DNA of 64,000 nt from Verrucomicrobiia bacterium (GTDB taxonomy: Bacteria > Verrucomicrobiota > Verrucomicrobiia > Limisphaerales > JADLHS01). The stretch covers positions 37,386 to 101,385 of the forward strand of contig JAHCLO010000026.1 of NCBI GenBank assembly GCA_026125285.1, written 5' to 3'. Under the pieces are notes generated by a model. The model saw only the letters and a program-made list of their open reading frames with translations. It did not search any database and was not told where the DNA came from. The translations under genes and the position numbers were made by a program. This document shows positions 41,587 through 49,600 of the stretch, piece after piece. Position 1 is the stretch's first letter. Each line of letters opens with the position of its first letter.

Positions 41587-44500
41587 CTACTGCCTGACCG
41601 CTCGGTAGAAACGGCGGTCATAGTTCGTTGCGGCTGGATCCTGAATGAGGATCGGCAATGTGGCACCGCTCAAATTCGTCAGTGTCGTCCAATGCACCAG
41701 GTCCGTGGATGCCTCGATGCGATGGATCGTGCCCGGCAGCGCGTTCAGCCACAGTTGCAACCCGGCGCCCGCGTCCGCGCCCGGCGCGCTCCAACCCAGC
41801 GTCGGCGATGGCGACACCTCCGCCGGGCCGATGCGATAAAACCGCCAGCGATAGTTCGGCGCGTCGGGATCGTGAATCGTGATGGGCGGATTGGTGAAGA
41901 TGTAGCCGCTGATGGGTTGCCAGTCGGTCAGGTTCGTGGAGGCCAGGAGCGTGTAGGTCTGTCCCAGCGCGCCGCCGGTGACGGTGAGTTGAAAACGGCC
42001 ATCGCCCAGCCGCGTCGCCGGGCCGAACGCCGGCTCGTTGCCCACGTTGCCGGGGAAACCGGTGTTCACCGCGAAGGGCGTGCCGGCGGACCAGTGGCCC
42101 GCCAGTTGGAAATCCTGCGCGCGGGCGCGGAGCAGGACGTTCGTGGCCGTGCTCGCGCCCAGGTCGGCCAGCGCGTTCCACACTATCGAGTGATTCACGC
42201 CGCCGGGCAACGCGGACACGCGGACGCCGGCGGAATACGCGCCGCCGTTCAAATGCGTGAGCGTGGCGGGCTGCCAGTTCGTCGTGCCGGCGATCTGGAA
42301 TTGCAGGAACGGCGTGGCGGCGTTGCCCTCGGCGTCCCACAGGCGCACGGTCAAAGCGGCCTGCCCGCCCAGCGTGCCGGCGCTCGGCAACACGGCGGCG
42401 GCGGGCGCGGTGTTGGGCAACGCGGCCAGTTGCGGCAATTCGGTCTGCGGCGGCCAGAGGATCAGATCGCAGCGATGCGGCGCGGACGGACTCACGCGCA
42501 AGCCGAGCAACCCTTTGCCCGCCGCCAGCGTCCGCACGCCCGCCAGCGCGTGCCAGCCATTGCCCGCGTGATGCGCGCTGAACAACTGGCGTTGCAACGG
42601 ATTCGTCGCGCCCGTCGCCGTCCAGGCGAACACCTGTCCGTCTGGTTCGCCGGTGAAGAAGACCTCGTTGGTGGCGTTGAGGAAATTGACCGAGGCCAGG
42701 CCGTAACTCTGCGCGGGATTCAACGCGCTGATCGGCTGGCGGGAAAGCGTCAGCATACTGACGTTCGTGCCGCTCAACAGATACTCGGCCAACACGAAAT
42801 CGTCCTCGGAGTCAACCGACATGACCGCGTTCTGGTCGTCAATGAATGCGTAGAAAATCGAACTCTCATTTGACCCGCGCAGTCGTCCGGATGCCAGAGA
42901 ATGGCCGTGCCAGTTGATTATGTGGTTCGCATGTGATTCGGGCAGGATGTTGAGATACGTTCCCGACGAATGAATTACATTTGTGATCTCCGATACTGAA
43001 AGAGCGCGGTTGTGAAGGTAGATTTCATCCAGCTTTCCGGCAAACTGCCGAAATGACTCAGCAGCGCGGCCTATGGTCGCGTTGCCGCCGATACCGGTGT
43101 TCATATTATTTCCGGCAGTTTGTTGTCCAATCAAAACGCCGTTTAGATAAAGGCGCGAAGTGTTTCCATCTCGGACGCACGCGACGTGGTACCAAAGCCC
43201 CGCCTGGATGTTCGCAGCGGAGTAAAGGTCATTTTGATTCGAAGTCTTGTCACGCACCAGCACGCGCAAGACATTTGTCGTTCCGCCGGGCGATGATGGA
43301 TTCCATTCCAACGAGTACGCCTGATCGTTGGGGAAAATGCCCACTCCCTTGTGGAAAAGGCTCTGCTCTTCAGCGCCGAGGTGATCGAAGTTTGCCCACA
43401 TTGCTATGGTGAAATTCCCTGTGCCGAAATCCAGGCCCGGTGCAGAGGGAACAACCAAGTGATCATCGACGCCGTCAAAGCTAAGACCGCGTCCTCTCTG
43501 CCCATTCGTTGGAATGGCTCCATTGTTTGCCGCATGATAACCGTTGCCGCTCCGATCCGCTGTGGAGTCGTCGTCAAAGTTCCAATACGCGACAAGTCCA
43601 TTCGTTTCGACATTCACTCCGCTCAGGGTAATTCCAGACGAATCCAACAAGCGGAGAGGGATTTGATTCCCTTCAATCTCCGTGACCGTTCCCAACCCGC
43701 GATGCGACGGGCTTGAGTCCATGAGGAACAAGTGCCATGTGCCCGAAAAAGACGCTGACGACAGCGACCCACTCGGCGCGTTGCTCGTTCCCACACTCAC
43801 CAACACATCCTGCCCGCGCACACCCAGCACGAACGCCGCTTCGTTCGTGGCCACGGCGACGACGTTGGATTGCCAGCCGCCGCCGGTGTTCAGGAATTCC
43901 AGCACGCGCCCGCTGCCATTCGTCGGGCCGCGCAGGCCCACGTAAATGCCCGGGCCGGGCCGGTTCGTCACCTGGCCCACGGCAATGGACGTGATGCCGA
44001 ACGCGCCCACGTCCACGCGCTGCGTGCTCCAGCCGGAGAAGGTTTGCGTGAGCACGAGCAGCCAGTTGAAGTTCGTGCCCGGAGCGCCGTCCGCGCCCAC
44101 GACGATTTCCTCCGCGCCCGCGCCGTCCAATTGCCCCACGCCCACCACGAAGTTCGACGGCGTGAAGGGGAGTTGCAGCGACGCGATTTGCAGGCCGGGA
44201 TTGCCGAGCTGGGCCGGCGTGCTGGCGGGGTTGCGCGGGTCGCTGCCGGCTTTCCATTCCTGCCAATCCGTCCAGCCGTCGCCGTCGGTGTCGGCGTAGG
44301 GGCTGGGGTTGTTGGTGAGGCCGTGGAGATAGCTCCAGAGGGCGGGCAGGCCGTTGGTCTCGGACGCGCGCGAGAGCACGGCCTGGCGGACGAGGTTGTC
44401 GTTGCCGTCATAGACGTAGGCGAGGGCGACGCCGCGCGAGCTTTCCAGGCCCAGCAACCGGTCGTTGCGGTCGTAGAAGAAGCGGTTGGTGATCTGGCCG

Positions 44501-46083
44501 CCGGTGAACGCCGCGTAATCGCTCACACCCGGTTGCGAGAACAACCGGCGCGGGTCCAACGGCGCGTCCGGGTGCGCGAGGCTGTGCTGATATTCCTGAA
44601 GATTGGTCACGCCGTCGAAGTCCGCGTCCTCGTGCGCGTCGGCGACCAGCGGATTGAGGCCGTGCTGGATTTCCCAGCCGTCCGGCATCCCGTCGCCATC
44701 GGTGTCGGGCGCGAGCGGGTTGGTGCCATGCACGAAAATCTCGTCGTAATCGGAGAGGCCGTCGCCGTCGGTGTCGGGCGTTAGCGGGTCGAGGCCGTAA
44801 AGGTATTTCTGGAGGTAGGTCAACTGGTCGCCGGGAGGTTTGCTGGTGGTGTCGTTGGGATCCAAGACGATCAGGACGGCCGACTCACTGAGAACCATAC
44901 TTGTGACGTTTGAAATCTCCACAGAATACAGCCCAGCGTGTTCAAGCGCGACGTTGGTGATGACCAAGTATTGATTCGTCTGCCCGGCAATCTCATTCGT
45001 CTGATTGAAACGCCAACGGTAAAAGAGCGGTGACGGCGGATTGGCAGCCGCCAAAACCGAAAAGGTCGCGTCCGATCCGAGGAGGCCAATCTGGTTTTTC
45101 GGATGTTCAAGAATGACCGGGAGGGTAGTTTTGCCGGCGCTGCCCGCGGAATGGATGGCTTGAATCTCGGCTGCGGAGAGGGCGCGGTTGTAGATCGTCG
45201 GCTCGTCAATCATTCCCGAGAATCCCCAACTGCCGAAGGGGAAGCCACCGTTGCCAGCGGTTCCACCCCAACCTGCCCACGCCTGATCAGCAAAGCCGTA
45301 GCCGAGTTGGTAATAGCTGAACGAGGAGTAAGGTTGCTGCGTAAAAGTCACACTGCTGAAAAGTTGACCGTCCAGGTAAGCTGCCTCGATATTGCCATCA
45401 AAGGTGACACCGACATGATGCCAGACGTTGTCGTTCACGGCGTTTGAGCTGACGGCTTGAACCCCGACCCAGAAGTGCATGCACCGTAACTTCCCATCGG
45501 TGCCGACGTACATCGGCAACATTGACCCGTCGGGTCGTGACGGAGGATTTGCCGGATGAGAACCCTGCTGCCCAAGGATCACGCCACTCCCTGCGGTCTT
45601 GAACCAGGTCTCAAACGAGAATGGCGCGTTGTTTGTGGCGATCGGAGGTAGCGGGAAGATGTTGGCAGGAAGCAGAACATAGCCGCCGCCGGAAAAATTG
45701 AATGCTCCGCCCACTTTTCCTTCGGGCACGATTGTGGCCCCGCCGTGGAGCGAAGCGTGATTCGTTCCGATAAAGTCGTTGGCGTTGGTGTTGCCCGGCC
45801 ACCAGGCAAGGCTGCCGTGCGGAAGAGCAGCAGGCGATTGCGCCGAAACAGTCGCCGTGAGAATCAACGCTGCGACCACAGTTGCCAGGGTGCGGAGTGT
45901 GCGCCATCCGGCCGGAGCGCCGGTCTGTGACCGGCTTTGGGGCAAGGCAGCCCAGTCACGCTCAACACTTGCGGTTGCAGGCCGCTCCCAGGTGTCCGGG
46001 CGCGCAAAGCCGATCCCGCGCTGGCGGGATCGGCGCTCCCGGGAAAGTGGCTGCCGGGCCGTTGAGGCGCTTGTCGTTTTCAT
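41587..46083 (-). CDS. Giant exported LamG / TSP3 / YD-repeat protein
   Basis: The 1498-residue product has an unusual 64-residue Arg/Ser-rich leader encoded by palindromic repeat DNA, followed by the signal helix (TLATVVAALILTATVSAQ). Next come a LamG domain (about 88-310; LAWWPGNTNANDFIGTN), an Ig-like region and calcium-binding TSP3-type repeats (DTDGDGLSDYDE, DTDGDGMPDGWE). One YD repeat (FFYDRNDRLLGLESSRG) follows, then another TSP3-like stretch, an FG-GAP-like part and a second LamG domain (about 860-1060; VAYWNFDDDSTADRSGNGYH). It ends with two copies of a tail motif (STNLTDWQP...RFYR; STDLVHWTT...RFYR). It is probably a carbohydrate- or surface-binding protein. The start has no alternative Met before the signal, so the repeat was inserted ahead of it. 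Confidence 0.88.
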   Translation of the reverse strand: MKTTSASTARQPLSRERRSRQRGIGFARPDTWERPATASVERDWAALPQSRSQTGAPAGWRTLRTLATVVAALILTATVSAQSPAALPHGSLAWWPGNTNANDFIGTNHASLHGGATIVPEGKVGGAFNFSGGGYVLLPANIFPLPPIATNNAPFSFETWFKTAGSGVILGQQGSHPANPPSRPDGSMLPMYVGTDGKLRCMHFWVGVQAVSSNAVNDNVWHHVGVTFDGNIEAAYLDGQLFSSVTFTQQPYSSFSYYQLGYGFADQAWAGWGGTAGNGGFPFGSWGFSGMIDEPTIYNRALSAAEIQAIHSAGSAGKTTLPVILEHPKNQIGLLGSDATFSVLAAANPPSPLFYRWRFNQTNEIAGQTNQYLVITNVALEHAGLYSVEISNVTSMVLSESAVLIVLDPNDTTSKPPGDQLTYLQKYLYGLDPLTPDTDGDGLSDYDEIFVHGTNPLAPDTDGDGMPDGWEIQHGLNPLVADAHEDADFDGVTNLQEYQHSLAHPDAPLDPRRLFSQPGVSDYAAFTGGQITNRFFYDRNDRLLGLESSRGVALAYVYDGNDNLVRQAVLSRASETNGLPALWSYLHGLTNNPSPYADTDGDGWTDWQEWKAGSDPRNPASTPAQLGNPGLQIASLQLPFTPSNFVVGVGQLDGAGAEEIVVGADGAPGTNFNWLLVLTQTFSGWSTQRVDVGAFGITSIAVGQVTNRPGPGIYVGLRGPTNGSGRVLEFLNTGGGWQSNVVAVATNEAAFVLGVRGQDVLVSVGTSNAPSGSLSSASFSGTWHLFLMDSSPSHRGLGTVTEIEGNQIPLRLLDSSGITLSGVNVETNGLVAYWNFDDDSTADRSGNGYHAANNGAIPTNGQRGRGLSFDGVDDHLVVPSAPGLDFGTGNFTIAMWANFDHLGAEEQSLFHKGVGIFPNDQAYSLEWNPSSPGGTTNVLRVLVRDKTSNQNDLYSAANIQAGLWYHVACVRDGNTSRLYLNGVLIGQQTAGNNMNTGIGGNATIGRAAESFRQFAGKLDEIYLHNRALSVSEITNVIHSSGTYLNILPESHANHIINWHGHSLASGRLRGSNESSIFYAFIDDQNAVMSVDSEDDFVLAEYLLSGTNVSMLTLSRQPISALNPAQSYGLASVNFLNATNEVFFTGEPDGQVFAWTATGATNPLQRQLFSAHHAGNGWHALAGVRTLAAGKGLLGLRVSPSAPHRCDLILWPPQTELPQLAALPNTAPAAAVLPSAGTLGGQAALTVRLWDAEGNAATPFLQFQIAGTTNWQPATLTHLNGGAYSAGVRVSALPGGVNHSIVWNALADLGASTATNVLLRARAQDFQLAGHWSAGTPFAVNTGFPGNVGNEPAFGPATRLGDGRFQLTVTGGALGQTYTLLASTNLTDWQPISGYIFTNPPITIHDPDAPNYRWRFYRIGPAEVSPSPTLGWSAPGADAGAGLQLWLNALPGTIHRIEASTDLVHWTTLTNLSGATLPILIQDPAATNYDRRFYRAVRQ
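45914..46045. repeat. Composite palindromic repeat, copy A, inside the LamG gene leader
   Basis: It includes the hairpins GCCGGTC-TGT-GACCGGC (45919-45935) and GCCGATCCCGC-GCTG-GCGGGATCGGC (46009-46034), separated by CAACACTTGCGGTTGCAGGC. The same order recurs at 46318-46516. It is translated in frame as the leader of the LamG protein. Confidence 0.85.
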
Positions 46084-46104
46084 TCGAGAATGGTGTTCAC
46101 GCTC

Positions 46105-46140
46105 GCCCTCACCCTGGCCCTCTCCCCCGGGGAGAGGGAA
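46105..46140. repeat. CCCTCACCCTGGCCCTCTCC repeat, copy 1
   Basis: The element CCCTCACCCTGGCCCTCTCC, followed by a short palindromic CCCCGGGGAGAGGG end, recurs at 48131-48166 (inside the RHS gene), at 61301-61338, inverted at 61419-61455, and partly at the right window edge. Confidence 0.8.
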
Positions 46141-46317
46141 CGGCTGCTGGACGGCTCTCGGTCATAGGAAGGCTTTGTTGCAATCGCCGCTTCTTGGTTT
46201 TTCGACGAAGTGAGCGCTCGACCGCCCAACACGTTCGTTTCGCCCAAACGCGGCGAACGATTCTCCTTCTCCTGGGGGAGAAGGCCGGGATGAGGGCGGG
46301 CGTTGCACAAATATAAG

Positions 46318-46516
46318 TCCGGCCCGTCGCGCTCGACACTTGCGATTGCAGCCCGCTCACCGGTGTCCGGGCGCGCAAAACCGACTGCAAGTCGGCGCTC
46401 CGGGGAAATTGGAGCGCCGGTCTGTGACCGGCTTTGGGCCAAGGCCAGCCAGTCGCGCTTGACACTTGCGGTTGCGGCCCGCTCACCGGCATCCGGGCGC
46501 TCCGGGGAAGCTTCGA
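46318..46516. repeat. Composite palindromic repeat, tandem copies B1 and B2
   Basis: Two units in tandem share ACACTTGCGRTTGCRGCCCG and TCCGGGCG motifs with copy A. They contain CCGACT-GCA-AGTCGG (46381-46395) and GCCGGTC-TGT-GACCGGC (46416-46432). The spacing between copies varies, as in a rearranged tandem array. Confidence 0.85.
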
Positions 46517-46550
46517 CCTCCAACTTTGGACGCGCAGCGGGGCCATGAAC

Positions 46551-46625
46551 CGTAGCGGCGGCTCGGCAGAGCGCCGCATACTTGGCCGCTGGAAAATGGC
46601 GGCGGTCTGCCGAGCCGCCGCTACG
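46551..46625. repeat. 75-base inverted repeat with perfect 20-base arms
   Basis: CGTAGCGGCGGCTCGGCAGA (46551-46570) and its exact complement (46606-46625) surround 35 bases, and pairing extends with few mismatches further inward. No T-tract follows. It is the longest perfect palindrome in the window apart from the 79-base pair. Confidence 0.9.
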
Positions 46626-46699
46626 CCGAGGGTCATGGGAAGAAGTCAGAGCCGACTCTGGTCGGCTGCCACGGGCATGCGGGATGAAGGCGGGGGAGT

Positions 46700-49600
46700 T
46701 CATCGGAATAATCCACCAATCCAGCCGATCAATCGGCCCAACAGGCTTTGGTTTTGGGATCCTGATGCAGGTGGCGGTGGCGAAGGAGGCGGGGGATTGT
46801 ATGCGATGGTCGAACCAGCATTATTGTTCGCGCTGGGATTATAATTAACCCCCGATGTTCCTCCGCTGCCTCCTAAGCTGCCGATGGAACCACCACTGCC
46901 AGTCGTGGGCGGCGGCGGAATGTACTGCTGCTGGCCGTTGAGGTTATTTCCATAATTTGCCTTATCTGGTGTTATCTGCGTCAGTTGAGAACTTCCGCCA
47001 CCAGAGGCACCCCCTCCGCTGTTTCCACCTGTGATGGTCGGTCCGAATTGCGGCTGGTTCACGGGTGGCGGGGGATTGATCATGGGAGTGGTGCCAGCAG
47101 TTGGGGAGGTGTACAAACTGGATCCTGAGCTTGATCGCGTGCTATTTGCTCCACTGTTTCCTGGCAGTGGCTGATCGTTTTTCCGCTGACTGCTGCTTCC
47201 GCCTCTCTGCTGAATATCGTTGATCAGGTCTGCCGCCGCATAACCGCCACGAGTTATCAATCTGCCGGCAAGGAACGCTTTTGACCACGGGTCCGGTGAT
47301 CCAAAGAATGCGGCAACTTCCGTATAGGTTCCTGTCAAAATGTCCGGGTCGGGAACATTCGTATCCAGGAAATGTGGAATGACTTCACTCGCGACACCAA
47401 GGACAAATGCGGCGCCGATTGAAAATGTCACCGGTTCAAAGAACTCACCCCGCGGATCAACAAACCTCAGCGGATTCCCATCCGCATACGCATACGCCAC
47501 CGGTTTCCAGCCCGGGCCGATTTTCTTCACGGGGTCGGTGGAGAGGAACAAGCCCGCGTCGGCGGAGTAGTAACGGGCGCGCATGAAGTAGAGGCCGGGG
47601 AGTTCCTCCATCACGCCCTGGCTGCCGACGAAGGTGTATGGATTTGAAATCTGCGATTGGAGATTTGAAATCGCCGACGAGCCAAGCGAGCGGCCATAGG
47701 GGGTGTAGGCGTATTGAGCGACGAGGTTCGTCTGGGCGTCGGTGAGGGCGATGACGTTGGCCTGGGCGTCAACGTGATAGCAGAGTAGGCCGTTGGTGGC
47801 GTCCACGCGATAGCTCAGGTCCGGGCCGTGAACGTACCAAGCGGTGATCTGGCCGGCGGCGGTGGTGTCGCACAGGATGCGTTCCATGTTGCCGGAGAGG
47901 TCGAGGACGTAACGCGTTTCCACGCCGTCCAAACGCCGGGCGATGCGGCGGCCCAGGGCGTCGTAGCGGTTGGTGATGAGTTTGGAGGTAAGGCCGGTGT
48001 CCCACAGGATGCTGGTGGTGCGGTTGTCTTCGTCGTAGGTGAGCCGCCAGGTTTGCGCGATGACGCCGCCGGCGGTCATGACGGCATTGGTGAGATTGCC
48101 GGAGGTGTCGTAGTGATAGGAAAAGAGTCCGCCCTCACCCTGGCCCTCTCCCCCAGGAGAGGGAACGCCATTCGTGGCAGTGTTGGTAATCGAACGGGTC
48201 TGGAGTCTTCCCGCCGCGCTGTAGTTGGCGGATTCTTCGGTGAAGAAAGGCAGCGGCCATTGAAGCGTGCCTTTTTCGCCGCCACCAATCTTGTTGCCGT
48301 TGCGGTCGTAGGCATAAGTCAAAGCCAAGTTGATGGTTGATAGTTGAGGGTTGAGAGGCGAATGGCTCAAGCCGGTGATGCGGCCGGCGGTGTCGAAGGT
48401 GTTGGTTTGAACGACGCCGTTGGGATAGACGCGGCGAACGAGTCGCCCGGCTTTGTCATACTGGTAATGCGTCTGGCGCGCGGCCCAGTCCACCTGATTG
48501 GTGAGCCGTCCGAGCGGGTCGTAGCGGTTGGTCAAGGTGCGATTGCCGGGATAGGTAAGACTGGTGACGCGGCCCAGGGCGTCCAGCCCGTAATCCACCG
48601 CCTGCCCGTGCGTGTCCACCGTGCGGGTCACGCGGTCGAGCGTGTCATACGTGAGGCTGGTGTTGGCCGCCGACACGCCGTTGACGCGGCGGCTGATGGC
48701 GCGGGGATTGTCGTTGTCGTCGTAGGTGTAGGTGTCTTCGCGCCCGGTGCTCAAGGTGTGCGTGGTCACGCGGCCCGCGGCGTCGTAGTGGCGTGTGCGG
48801 AGGGTTTGGTTGGGGTCGCGCTGGGTTTTGAGCCGGAGCATCGGGTCGTAGGTGTATTGCCACTCGAAGCCGTCCTGGTTGCGCTCCAACGTGCGCTCGT
48901 TGCGCGGGCCGTAGGCCATCACGTAACGGCCCGCAAGCGCGTCGGTGATGTTGGTGATGTTGCTGTTGCCGTCGTAATCGTAACGCCATGGGAAACCCTC
49001 GGGATCGGTCCATTCCTTGAGCCGCCCGCGTCCATCGTAGGCGTGCAACGAGGGATGGCCGTTGGGGGTGATGATTTGCGCGATGCGCCCGGCGGCATCG
49101 TAGGTGGTCTGGCGCGTGTTGCCGAGCGGGTCGGTTTCGGCAATCACGCGGTTCAAGCGGTCGTAGGTTTTGGCCCAGCGTTGGCCGAGCGGGTCGAAGA
49201 GCGCGAGGAGATTGCCGTTGGCGTCGTATTGGTTGGTGAGCGTGTTGCCGAGGGGATCGGCGACGCGCACGAGGCGGTTGGCGGCGTCGTAGAAGTTGGT
49301 GGAGGTGTGGCCGAGCGGATTGACGGTGCGCTCCGGCTTGCCCCGCGGGGTGAAGGTGAACTGCCAGACATGTCCAGCGCGATTGGTGGTGGCGACGCGC
49401 TGGTTCGCGGCGTCGTAGGCGTGGCGCGTGAACTGGCCCTTGCCGTCGGACTGCGCCAGGAGGTTGCCGCTCGCGTCCCACTGGCGCGTGAAGGTGCGGT
49501 TCAACGGATCGGTGGTGGTCAGGGCATTGCCGTTGAGGTCGTAGGTGAACGTGGTGGGGTCGTTGAACGGATTGATCTCCGCGAGTTTCCAGCCCACGTC

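Larger units (their letters stand above)
46084..46699. other. Repeat-dense intergenic region (no supported gene)
   Basis: About 615 bases between the LamG gene and the RHS gene consist mainly of repeats: a CCCTCACCCTGGCCCTCTCC element (46105-46140), composite palindromic repeats (46318-46516) and a 75-base palindrome (46551-46625). A 207-codon minus-strand frame crosses them all, but it is made of repeat translation and is not accepted as a gene. Confidence 0.8.

Noticed and set aside
46080..46703. Minus-strand 207-codon reading frame
   Set aside because: Its translation is made of the repeat families described above (palindromic units, CCCTCACCC elements) and has no signal, domain or ribosome site.
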